A stretch of DNA of 64,000 nt from G025836975 sp040391135 (GTDB lineage Bacteria; Pseudomonadota; Gammaproteobacteria; Burkholderiales; Burkholderiaceae_B): the NCBI GenBank assembly GCA_040391135.1, contig JBEBYL010000008.1:1-64000 (forward strand), given 5' to 3'. The translations under genes and the position numbers were made by a program. Shown in pieces: positions 34,141 to 41,602 of the stretch (its first letter is position 1; each line of letters starts with the position of its first letter). The notes under the pieces were generated by a model that was given only the letters and a program-made list of their open reading frames with translations, was not told where the DNA came from and did not search any database.

Positions 34141-34506
34141 GGGGTCGATCCGGCTTCGACGTGGGTCGCAAAACAGAGCAGGGCATGTCGAGCACCAGTA
34201 AGCTCGTAAATCCACTGGAACACTACAAACGCCAACGACGAGCGTTTCGCTTTAGCCGCTTAATGCGGTAAGCCGCTGCACTAATTTGTCTTTGGGTTAG
34301 GTAGGGTAAAACCTACAGCAGCGTCATTTACAAAGAATCGGGTCTTGCCGGGTCACTCGGCATGGTCTTAAATTAATGTGAATCGCCAAGGAAGGGCCTG
34401 TCGGTTGGCATGATCCAAGGTTAAAACTTAAAGTGAACCGAATAAACATGTAGAACTGCCTGCAGAGGGCTTGCGGACGCGGGTTCAATTCCCGCCGACT
34501 CCACCA
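34141..34506 (+). ncRNA. ssrA: Transfer-messenger RNA (tmRNA)
   Basis: A 366-base RNA that rescues stalled ribosomes. The tRNA-like ends pair (GGGGTCG with CGACTCC) and finish in encoded ACCA. The 3' T-arm is GCGGGTTCAATTCCCGC. The D-like arm starts GATCCGGCTTCGACG. The tag reading frame and later pseudoknot regions are present. It is a single-piece molecule, not the permuted two-piece form. It needs SmpB, which is not in the window. Confidence 0.97.
34231..34263 (+). other. tmRNA proteolysis-tag reading frame
   Basis: The resume codon GCC starts ANDERFALAA followed by TAA. The charging alanine precedes it in the tagged protein. The AA-terminated tag directs products to ClpXP/ClpAP. The same tag is found in Bordetella-type betaproteobacteria. 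Confidence 0.95.
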
Positions 34507-34514
34507 GCTACAAG

Positions 34515-34542
34515 GGCCCGGATGACCTCCGGGCCTTTTTTT
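34515..34542 (+). terminator. Terminator of ssrA
   Basis: GGCCCGGA (34515-34522) and TCCGGGCC (34528-34535) pair perfectly around TGACC. Seven T residues follow. Confidence 0.93.
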
Positions 34543-34630
34543 GTCCAGAAATTTCCACTTGCACATTGCTCCGGCATCAGCCCTACCGGGCATGCTATAA
34601 AAATGCCTATAGCGTTTTGTAGGGTCAGGG

Positions 34631-34897
34631 ATGATGTCCATTCGAACATTGAGCCGATGCGGCGCAGCGCTGTTTCTTGCCGCACTTGTTTCCGGGTGCT
34701 CCGTTCTCGATTTCGGATCCGACTCCGGCGCGCCTGCCGGGGCTGCATCCCCATCGGGCGAAGATAGCGCGTGCCTCTGGAATCGGAGCAACTGCATGCA
34801 CGAAGGGCGGTACGAACCTGGGGAGCGGGACTACGCCGAGCAGGAGGCAAGACGCTTGAATCAGGCGCAGTCCGCGCGGCTGCGTTCACGCTGGTGA
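34631..34897 (+). CDS. Small lipoprotein, 88 aa
   Basis: A lipoprotein signal peptide ends at lipobox LVSGC, with modified Cys23. The mature part is hydrophilic, with a Gly/Ala/Ser-rich linker. Two further cysteines (ACLWNRSNCMHEG) could pair, and the C-terminal helix is rich in Arg, Glu and Gln. Two adjacent ATGs are possible starts; AGGGTCAGGG precedes them. I do not recognise the family. It is 66 bases ahead of the EAL-domain gene on the same strand and may share its transcript. Confidence 0.65.
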   Translation: MMSIRTLSRCGAALFLAALVSGCSVLDFGSDSGAPAGAASPSGEDSACLWNRSNCMHEGRYEPGERDYAEQEARRLNQAQSARLRSRW

Positions 34898-34963
34898 CCA
34901 GGCGTATTATGTGTCCTACGCATCCGGCCGGCATCGCGCCCACCGGCGATCAGGGACACCGAT

Positions 34964-36547
34964 TTGAGCAAAGCGCATTACTGGCTGCTTCTGAAAATCG
35001 CAGAGAAGCCCAAGACTTTCACATATGGGGCAGGCATACTGATTGCCTTGTTGCTTATGCTGGCTACGGCGGCAACCGCCGTATGGGTGGACGCAAGCCG
35101 TATTGCCGATCGGCATGATAATGCGCTGCAACTGGCCCGGGCCGCCGTTGTCGAAAGCGCCACGATTCTTGACCATCTTATCGAACACGACTATGTAGGC
35201 TGCGACAACAACGACCTCATACATCTGAACGGGCATCTGCTGCAATCGCGCTTCATACGCGAAATTGGCGTGCTGGATGCCGACAACCGGCTTGTTTGCT
35301 CCACGGCGCTTGGGCGGTTGTCTGAACCCGTCAAGGGAAATTACCCTGTCCTCACCTTGCGCTCGGGGCGCAAGCTGCTTAAAGACGTGCCCCTGCAGAT
35401 GGTGAACGAAAGGCTTAAAGCCACTATTCTCCAGCGCGGCAATTTCAATGTCGTCCTCAGTCCTTATTTGACCGAGGACATCTACCGAAGCGCCGATGCG
35501 GTCTGGCTGCGCACGGTCGACGGTCTGGTCTTGCTTCATTCGACTGTCGCGCCCCAAGAGCTTCCCCTGTGGCGCGAACGAGCCGGCAAGTTCGAGAAAA
35601 CCGCATTCACGCTGCAGGACCTGGGGTATGAGTTTGTCTCTCAGCACACCGGAACCGACGTGGTATTGCAATCGCGGCGCAGTTTGGCGGCGATCGTGCA
35701 GGATGGCGGCATGCTGCTTCCCGCCATGCTGGCCGGCTCGCTGCTGATTGCCGTGCTGACTGTCGGCACGCTGGCGCCCTATGTGATGGGGCTGCGCGAT
35801 GTGTGCAATCGCATTCAGTATCTGTGTGACGATGCGCATATCCTGCTGGTTTATCAACCCATCTTCGATCTGGCCACAATGAAGCCTGTCGGTTGCGAGG
35901 TGTTGATGCGTATGAGAGAAGAGGGTTGCGTATGGATGCCTGACCAAGTGATCCCCGCCATCCTGAACGCGGGCTTGGCACGCCAATTCGATCACGCTGT
36001 AAGCCGAAAGGCGATACGCGAGCTGGCGGATCGACTCCCCGTCCGGAAGGAGCCATTCAGGCTCGCGCTAAATTATTTTCCCGACAGTATCGACCATGCC
36101 ACCTTGATTCCGGTATTGCAGGGGGCGCTTCAGGCGGCGGGAAGAAGCGATCTTGAAATCTGCCTTGAAGTTACCGAACACAGTCTGTCCAGCGGATTGA
36201 TCGCGGAAGTCCGGGCGCTTAAGGCGCAAGGCTTCCGGATCGCCATTGATGATTTCGGCACAGGCTATTCCAACTTGAAATCGGTCACCACGCTTTCGCC
36301 CGATGTGTTGAAAATCGACAGATCCTTTGTTTTCGAACTTGAGGATGCCACCGTGCGCTCCAATCTTATTCCCGAGATCGTCAACATCGCACGCGCGGTC
36401 GGCGCCCAGGCCGTTGCGGAGGGAATAGAAAACATGGAGCAGGCAAAACTGCTGGCGGCCCTGGGTGTGCGGTATGGGCAAGGTTATGCGCTGGCACGCC
36501 CCATGGGGCTGGAGCCCTTCCTGGCATTCATGGCCAAACATGGTTAA
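34964..36547 (+). CDS. CSS-motif EAL-domain cyclic di-GMP phosphodiesterase
   Basis: A 527-residue inner-membrane protein. It starts at TTG, with CAGGGACACCGAT before it. A first helix (about 22-43) and a second (about 250-275) bound a periplasmic CSS domain. That domain contains LVCSTALG, whose redox-sensitive cysteine feeds the PdeB/PdeC-type control in E. coli, and an earlier VGCDNN cysteine. The cytoplasmic EAL domain (about 290-520) keeps most catalytic residues: ALN, EVTEHS, IDDFGTGYSN, LKIDRSF, VAEGIEN and YGQGYALARP. The signature itself reads EVL (GCEVLMRM), a tolerated variant, so activity is likely but not certain. No GGDEF domain is present. Confidence 0.9.
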   Translation: MSKAHYWLLLKIAEKPKTFTYGAGILIALLLMLATAATAVWVDASRIADRHDNALQLARAAVVESATILDHLIEHDYVGCDNNDLIHLNGHLLQSRFIREIGVLDADNRLVCSTALGRLSEPVKGNYPVLTLRSGRKLLKDVPLQMVNERLKATILQRGNFNVVLSPYLTEDIYRSADAVWLRTVDGLVLLHSTVAPQELPLWRERAGKFEKTAFTLQDLGYEFVSQHTGTDVVLQSRRSLAAIVQDGGMLLPAMLAGSLLIAVLTVGTLAPYVMGLRDVCNRIQYLCDDAHILLVYQPIFDLATMKPVGCEVLMRMREEGCVWMPDQVIPAILNAGLARQFDHAVSRKAIRELADRLPVRKEPFRLALNYFPDSIDHATLIPVLQGALQAAGRSDLEICLEVTEHSLSSGLIAEVRALKAQGFRIAIDDFGTGYSNLKSVTTLSPDVLKIDRSFVFELEDATVRSNLIPEIVNIARAVGAQAVAEGIENMEQAKLLAALGVRYGQGYALARPMGLEPFLAFMAKHG

Positions 36548-36609
36548 GCGGCGGCCAGGCTATCGGTTCCGATTCGCTTCTGCGGGCCATTCTTGTTTGC
36601 AAGCGGCCG

Positions 36610-37140
36610 TCAGACGCTGCGTACTATTTCAGAGCCCGATCCCTTAAGGGCGGCCATCACCGCATCACACTGGCGCGGATTGCGCGGGTGCGCCACCAGC
36701 GACCATCGGCCTGCCTGGGTCGCTGCCCCCACCCGCTGGATCACGATCTGATGATCGGGGCGAGCGGTTACCAGCCCGCCCAGCAGCATGCCGCCTATGA
36801 TCGAAAAAAACAGGATGGCGCCCGCGCTGGCCTGGGGCGAGGAAACAATGGCGGGCAATCCGATGGCGTACAGCAGCGCCCAGAGGGCCGCGCCCACGAC
36901 AGCGCCTGCCGCTCCCAAGATCAGGTGCGCGCGCACGGCTGTCCGGACGATCCCGCGCGATTCCGGTTCCAGCTTCTTCGAGTATTCTTTTTCGTACGGT
37001 TTGATCAGCCGCAATTGCGTGGTATGCAGGCCCGCCGAAGCATGCAGCGTCGCGGCCGCGGATGCCGCCTCGCTTTCAGTCTCGAATATGGCAGCGATCT
37101 TGGTCGTTGCCTGCTCGCCAAATAGCCCCTGCCAAGTCAT
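36610..37140 (-). CDS. Hypothetical inner-membrane protein, 176 aa
   Basis: Not recognised beyond its architecture. An N-terminal soluble part resembles a ferredoxin-like alpha/beta module (IAAIFETESEAASAAATLHASAG). Two membrane helices follow, about 78-100 (LILGAAGAVVGAALWALLYAIG) and 108-130 (AILFFSIIGGMLLGGLVTA), then a second soluble segment (WSLVAHPRNPRQCDAVMAAL) that may repeat the first fold. This looks like the DUF1269/general-stress membrane proteins that pair two such modules around a helical hairpin. The start at 37140 is tentative; an ATG six codons upstream is also possible. Confidence 0.7.
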   Translation of the reverse strand: MTWQGLFGEQATTKIAAIFETESEAASAAATLHASAGLHTTQLRLIKPYEKEYSKKLEPESRGIVRTAVRAHLILGAAGAVVGAALWALLYAIGLPAIVSSPQASAGAILFFSIIGGMLLGGLVTARPDHQIVIQRVGAATQAGRWSLVAHPRNPRQCDAVMAALKGSGSEIVRSV

Positions 37141-37234
37141 ATGGCCGCCCCCGTCCATGACATGTCCGGCCTATGCCAGCAATCGCTGTGCCCGGCAGCC
37201 ACGGATTGATACATCTTTACCAGGGATCGCTATC

Positions 37235-37261
37235 TAAAGAGTGTCCGCAGCACGCCGTTAA
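37235..37261 (+). promoter_or_regulatory. Sigma-28 (FliA) promoter of the MCP gene
   Basis: TAAA (37235-37238) and GCCGTTAA (37254-37261) are exactly 15 bases apart. This matches the flagellar consensus TAAA-N15-GCCGATAA with one mismatch. It puts the downstream chemoreceptor in the late flagellar regulon. Confidence 0.82.
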
Positions 37262-37266
37262 TCTGC

Positions 37267-37310
37267 GCATCAGGGATTTCCCTGATGCGGCATGCGCCTC
37301 CTGCATGCCG
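37267..37310 (+). repeat. Two overlapping hairpins in the MCP leader
   Basis: GCATCAGGGA-TT-TCCCTGATGC (37267-37288) is a perfect hairpin. Its last base overlaps CGGCATGC (37288-37295), which pairs with GCATGCCG (37303-37310). They lie in the roughly 190-base 5' leader and have no T-run. The rest of the 317-base gap 37141-37457 shows nothing else. Confidence 0.65.
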
Positions 37311-37457
37311 ATCGACGACTCTTAATGCTTCATATCGACAGTTCGATACTCCAACCCAGCACCCCTTCATTGAACCTGGCATGCGCACGTCTGTGCGCTG
37401 CCGGGCTGTGTGGTGGGACGCGTCCTTGAAACTTTGATCTTTTGGAAATAGCAGTAA

Positions 37458-39080
37458 ATGAGCATTCTTACGAATATGCGTATCGGAAACCGGCTGGCGC
37501 TCGGCTTTGGCATTGTCCTGGTGTTGGCCATTCTGACGGGAGGACTGGGCATCTGGCAATTGCAGGCCTTGCATGCCGCCAATCAGAAGATGATGGAGCT
37601 GCCTCTTGCCAAAGAACGCATGATCAGCGATTGGTACCGCCACCTGACTAATGGCATCAATCGGACGATTGCCATCGCCCGAAGCACGGACCCTTCCTTG
37701 GGACCCTATTTTTCGAAGGAAACAGCCGCCGCCACCAGTGCGTCGACCGATTTGCAGAAAAGAATAATTCCCTTGCTGCAGGCCGAATCGGAAAAAAACC
37801 TGTTCCAGCAAATCATGGATCAGCGTGCGATCTATCTATCTACGCGCGATGCCATGACCAAGCAGAAAGTGGCGGGAAACACGGAAGAAGCGAATCGTAT
37901 TTTTGAAAATGAATTCATCCCGGGCGCCCGCAAATATCAGGGACTGGTCGAAGAACTGGTGGAGTCGCAGCGTAAATACATGGATAAGACATCCGAGGCG
38001 ATTGCGGCATCGAATGAATCCAGCCGTCAGGCCATTCTGGGCCTTTCGATCATTGTGGTGTTGTTCGGCATGCTGTTTTCCTGGCGCCTGACAACAGGAA
38101 TCACTCGGCCGCTGATGCGCGCCGTCCAGGTGGCACGCAACATCGCTGGCGGTGATCTGACCTCCCGGATCGAAGTGCATTCCACGGATGAAACGGGCCA
38201 GTTGCTGCATTCCCTGCATGAGATGAACAATAATCTGTCCAGGCTGGTGGGCAATGTGCGCCACGGCACGCATAGCATTGCAAGTGCGTCGAGCCAGATC
38301 GCCGAAGGCAACCTGGACCTGTCCTCGCGCACCGAGGAGCAATCCAGTTCATTGACCGAAACTGCATCGGCCATGGAACAATTGACGACCACCGTCAGGC
38401 AGACGGCCGACAATGCGCAACTGGCCAATCAATTGGCGGTATCGACCTCGCAGATTGCCGAGAAAAGCGGGAAGGCGGCCAGTGAGGTCATCACGACCAT
38501 GGAGTCGATCAACGGTTCCGCCGGAAAGATCGTCGATATTATCGGCGTGATCGACGGCATTGCTTTCCAGACCAATATCCTGGCCTTGAACGCGGCTGTC
38601 GAGGCTGCCCGCGCCGGTGAGCAGGGCAGGGGCTTTGCGGTGGTCGCAAGTGAGGTCAGGCATCTGGCGCAACGCAGCGCGACGGCGGCCAAGGAAATCA
38701 AGGCGCTGATTGATGATGCGGTCGGCAAGGTGGAAGAGGGCAGCAGACTGGTGGGAGAGGCGGGCGTCACCATTCAGGAAGTCGTGGTCAGCGTTAAGCG
38801 GGTTACCGATATCGTTGGCGAAATATCCATGGCCAGCAACGAGCAAAGCGTCGGTATAGAGCAGGTCAATCAAGCCATCGTGCAAATGGACCAGGTGACT
38901 CGCCAGAATGCCGCTTTGGTCGAAGAGGCCGCTGCGGCGACGGGCAGCTTGCAGGGCCAGGCGCGAGAACTGACAGAGGCGATCAGTGCATTCAGGCTGG
39001 ATGCAGGTGGCGAGATCGCCGAGTTGCCGCTGGCCGTCGCCGCAAACCCGGCCAGAACCCTGCGCAGATTGGCTGCTTAG
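37458..39080 (+). CDS. Methyl-accepting chemotaxis protein
   Basis: A 540-residue chemoreceptor. TM1 is about 13-33. A four-helix-bundle ligand domain follows (about 40-188), then TM2 (about 190-210, LGLSIIVVLFGMLFSW), a HAMP linker starting at TRPLMRAVQVARNIAGGDL, and the cytoplasmic coiled-coil signalling domain. The hairpin tip IDGIAFQTNILALNAAVEAARAGEQGRGFAVVASEVR is the CheA/CheW contact. Methylation helices surround SSRTEEQSSSLTETASAMEQ. There is no C-terminal NWETF-like tether for CheR/CheB. Its ligand is unknown. Transcription is probably from the sigma-28 site at 37235-37261. Confidence 0.95.
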   Translation: MSILTNMRIGNRLALGFGIVLVLAILTGGLGIWQLQALHAANQKMMELPLAKERMISDWYRHLTNGINRTIAIARSTDPSLGPYFSKETAAATSASTDLQKRIIPLLQAESEKNLFQQIMDQRAIYLSTRDAMTKQKVAGNTEEANRIFENEFIPGARKYQGLVEELVESQRKYMDKTSEAIAASNESSRQAILGLSIIVVLFGMLFSWRLTTGITRPLMRAVQVARNIAGGDLTSRIEVHSTDETGQLLHSLHEMNNNLSRLVGNVRHGTHSIASASSQIAEGNLDLSSRTEEQSSSLTETASAMEQLTTTVRQTADNAQLANQLAVSTSQIAEKSGKAASEVITTMESINGSAGKIVDIIGVIDGIAFQTNILALNAAVEAARAGEQGRGFAVVASEVRHLAQRSATAAKEIKALIDDAVGKVEEGSRLVGEAGVTIQEVVVSVKRVTDIVGEISMASNEQSVGIEQVNQAIVQMDQVTRQNAALVEEAAAATGSLQGQARELTEAISAFRLDAGGEIAELPLAVAANPARTLRRLAA

Positions 39081-39114
39081 GCGGTAAAGACAGGGCGGGC
39101 CGGGGGAGCTGCGG

Positions 39115-39780
39115 TCAGCGGCCGGCCCAGGCCTGGACGGCAGGCCAGATGTCTTCAGGCGATTGGGCTATGGCATCGGCCTGCCACGCGTGCACGGCGG
39201 TTTCCAGGCCGCAATAGCCATAGGCGGCCACCAGCGTGGCCATGCCGGCGGCCTTGCCGGCGATGATGTCGCGCTGGTCGTCGCCGACATAGATGCATTG
39301 CGAAGGGTCGAACCCCGCCTGCTTGGCCGCATGCAGCAGCGGCGCCGGGTGCGGCTTGGCATGGCTGGTGGTGTCGCCGCCCACTGTGACGGCGCAGTCG
39401 GTATACAGGCCCAGATGCACAACCAGCGGAACGGCCAGGTACTCCATCTTGTTGGTGACAATGCCCCAGGCATAGTCGTGATCCTTGAGCGTGGACAGCA
39501 GTTGCTTGATGCCGGGAAACAAGGTGGTGTGGGTCGTCATGTCCTGCTCATAGTCCTCCAGGAACTGCTGGCGGCAGGATTCGTATTCGGGATGGCCGGG
39601 GTCCAAATCGAGACCCGCTTTCAGCAAGCCGCGCGCGCCATGCGACGCATAAGGCCGCAGGGCTTCGTAGGGCAGAGGGGGCAGTCCTTTGCGGGTTCTT
39701 TGCTTGTTGGCGGCGGCGGCCAGATCGGGGGCGGTATCGGCAAGCGTGCCGTCGAAGTCGAATAAAACCAGTTTACGCAT
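39115..39780 (-). CDS. gph: Phosphoglycolate phosphatase (HAD family)
   Basis: A 221-residue haloacid dehalogenase-type phosphatase. Motif I is LFDFDGTLADTAPDL with nucleophile Asp. Motif II is IVTNK, the lysine region is HAKPHPAPLL and motif IV is YVGDDQRDIIAGKAAG. It removes phosphate from 2-phosphoglycolate formed during DNA repair. The ATG at 39780 is chosen; a TTG three codons earlier exists. It follows ubiG by five bases, an arrangement conserved in betaproteobacteria. Confidence 0.92.
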   Translation of the reverse strand: MRKLVLFDFDGTLADTAPDLAAAANKQRTRKGLPPLPYEALRPYASHGARGLLKAGLDLDPGHPEYESCRQQFLEDYEQDMTTHTTLFPGIKQLLSTLKDHDYAWGIVTNKMEYLAVPLVVHLGLYTDCAVTVGGDTTSHAKPHPAPLLHAAKQAGFDPSQCIYVGDDQRDIIAGKAAGMATLVAAYGYCGLETAVHAWQADAIAQSPEDIWPAVQAWAGR

Positions 39781-39785
39781 GGGGA

Positions 39786-40520
39786 TCAATTCTCGCGGCG
39801 GCTTGCCATCAGGTAGTTGACCGACGTGTCGCCGCTTAACTTATACAGGTCGGTAATGGGGTTGTATTCCATGCCGGCCATTTGCACAATCGAAAGGCCG
39901 GCCTGGCGCGCCGCTGCCGCGAGCTCGCTGGGCTTGATGAAGTTCTCGTAGCTGTGCGTGCCTTTGGGCAGCATGCGCAAGACGTATTCGGCGCCGACAA
40001 TGGCAAAGAGGAATGATTTCGGGTTTCGGTTGAGGGTGGAAAAAAACACCCAGCCGCCCGGCTTGACCAGGGTGGCGCATGCCCTGACGATGGATGCGGG
40101 GTCCGGCACGTGTTCCAGCATCTCCATGCAGGTGACCACGTCGTAGTGAGCAGGCTGCCGGTCAGCCAGTTGTTCGGCGCTGATCGTTTGGTAGTCCACC
40201 GGTACGCCTGATTCCAGCCCATGCAACTTTGCGACTTTCAGGGATTTTTCGGCGAGGTCGATACCGGTAACCTGGGCTCCGGCTTGTGCCATGCTTTCGG
40301 CCAGTATGCCCCCGCCGCAGCCGACATCCAGCACTGTCTTGCCCGAAAGCGGGCCTGCCTGATCCTGGATCCAGCCCAGGCGCAGCGGATTGATGGCATG
40401 CAAAGGCTTGAATTCGCTTTCAGGGTCCCACCAGCGTGAAGCCAGGGCGCTGAATTTGTCCAGCTCAGCCTGATCGACGTTGTGTTTGCTGCTGGATGAA
40501 GATGTGGCTGTCGTATTCAT
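39786..40520 (-). CDS. ubiG: Ubiquinone biosynthesis O-methyltransferase
   Basis: A 244-residue SAM-dependent methyltransferase performing both O-methylations of ubiquinone synthesis. Marks are LASRWWDPESEFKPLHAINPLRL, SAM motif I VLDVGCGGGILAESMA, the motif II zone DVVTCMEMLEHVPDP and LVKPGGWVFFSTLNRNPKS, together with KGTHSYENFIKPSEL, typical of UbiG. It is the first gene of a pair with gph and lies downstream of ompA past a hairpin terminator. Confidence 0.95.
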   Translation of the reverse strand: MNTTATSSSSSKHNVDQAELDKFSALASRWWDPESEFKPLHAINPLRLGWIQDQAGPLSGKTVLDVGCGGGILAESMAQAGAQVTGIDLAEKSLKVAKLHGLESGVPVDYQTISAEQLADRQPAHYDVVTCMEMLEHVPDPASIVRACATLVKPGGWVFFSTLNRNPKSFLFAIVGAEYVLRMLPKGTHSYENFIKPSELAAAARQAGLSIVQMAGMEYNPITDLYKLSGDTSVNYLMASRREN

Positions 40521-40538
40521 GGGCTGTCCGGAAATGAT

Positions 40539-40563
40539 AAGGGCCCCGCATTGCGGAGCCCTT
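40539..40563 (-). terminator. Terminator of ompA
   Basis: On the minus strand, AAGGGCTCCGC pairs with GCGGGGCCCTT around AAT, with one wobble. The following T-run is short (TTATCATTT), so read-through into ubiG is possible. Confidence 0.6.
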
Positions 40564-40601
40564 ATTGTAGCGTTGAACGCTGCAGGTATTACAGTGACGT
40601 A

Positions 40602-41186
40602 TTACTTGCGGGTACCAACGATTTCGATCTCTACACGACGGTTCTGGGCACGGCCTTCACGCGTCTTGTTCGAAGCGACGGGGCTGGATTCGCCCTTGCC
40701 TTCGACGTAGATGCGATCGGCGGCAATGCCCTTGCTGACCAAGTAAGCCTTGACCGAATTGGCACGACGCTGGGACAAGCCCTGGTTGTACTGTTCGGTA
40801 CCGATGGAATCGGTGTGGCCGGTTGCAATCAGGGTTTCCAGATTGATGGTGTTGGCTTGCGCGGCAACTTGATCCAGGACTTGGCGGCCTTCCGGTTTAA
40901 TGGTGGCTTTGTCGAAGTCGAAGAAGGTGTCAGCATTCAGGACAACTTTGGTTGCGGTAGGAGCGACCACTGGAGCTTGAGCCTGAGCAACTGGTACGCC
41001 GTCGCAGCCGGGGATGCCGGTGGCGGGGGTCCAGAAGTTGTCACGCCAGCACAGTTCGTTGGTGCCGTTTTTCCAAACGTCGCCAAACGGATTGCGCCAG
41101 TTATCGACAGTTTGCGCAGATACAGCGCCAGACGCCGTTGCGGCGGCAATGGCGAGTGCTAGTGCGATTTTGGAGGGTTTATTCAT
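40602..41186 (-). CDS. ompA: OmpA-family outer membrane protein
   Basis: A 194-residue protein with signal peptide MNKPSKIALALAIAAATASG, cleaved after VSA. A short N-terminal part holds a Cys pair (ELCWRDN and GIPGCDGV). An Ala/Pro/Val linker follows. The OmpA-like peptidoglycan-binding domain (about 80-190) contains TFFDFDKATIKPEGRQVLDQ, GHTDSIGTEQYNQGLSQRRA and NRRVEIEI. There is no eight-stranded barrel, so unlike E. coli OmpA it is a periplasm-facing, Bordetella-type form. GAGGAGAAAC precedes the ATG. Confidence 0.93.
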   Translation of the reverse strand: MNKPSKIALALAIAAATASGAVSAQTVDNWRNPFGDVWKNGTNELCWRDNFWTPATGIPGCDGVPVAQAQAPVVAPTATKVVLNADTFFDFDKATIKPEGRQVLDQVAAQANTINLETLIATGHTDSIGTEQYNQGLSQRRANSVKAYLVSKGIAADRIYVEGKGESSPVASNKTREGRAQNRRVEIEIVGTRK

Positions 41187-41259
41187 GTTTCTCCTCGTTG
41201 AGCTTAATGCTGGTAAGTGACCGCAGCGAATCCCCGCCGCATATCAAGAAAACGGAGCC

Positions 41260-41265
41260 AGTATA
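41260..41265 (-). promoter_or_regulatory. Extended -10 of the ompA promoter
   Basis: On the minus strand TTGCTATACT gives TG-N-TATACT, an extended -10. It places the start about 67 bases before the ompA ATG. No good -35 is seen. Confidence 0.5.
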
Positions 41266-41541
41266 GCAACACCATGAGTGAACAAAGAGTTGCGCTGGAT
41301 TCATGCGTGTTAGGGCGAATCTTACGGCATTTCTGGGTGGTTAGTTAAGCTTGAATGATACATATCCGTCAGATATCCGGATTTCTACCCTATCTCCTCG
41401 ATAATTGTTGGTTTTAAACAACGAGCGCACACCGTTAAAGTGGTTTATCAACTGAACGAGGGAAAGGTGTTGTTTTAAGCCAGCTTGCCGGATACGCGCA
41501 TACCCTGCCGCATGCGTGGGAGTGCTTATGTAGGGAAGTGC

Positions 41542-41547
41542 TAGAAT
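41542..41547 (+). promoter_or_regulatory. Extended -10 of the gyrA promoter
   Basis: AGTGCTAGAAT gives TG-N-TAGAAT with the -10 at 41542-41547 and a start near 41554. The rest of the 416-base ompA-gyrA gap shows no gene I would accept. Confidence 0.5.
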
Positions 41548-41602
41548 TTCCCATTCGCCCGACATCGGCCCGACTTCACGATTTTTACGCTTAAGACACT
41601 CT

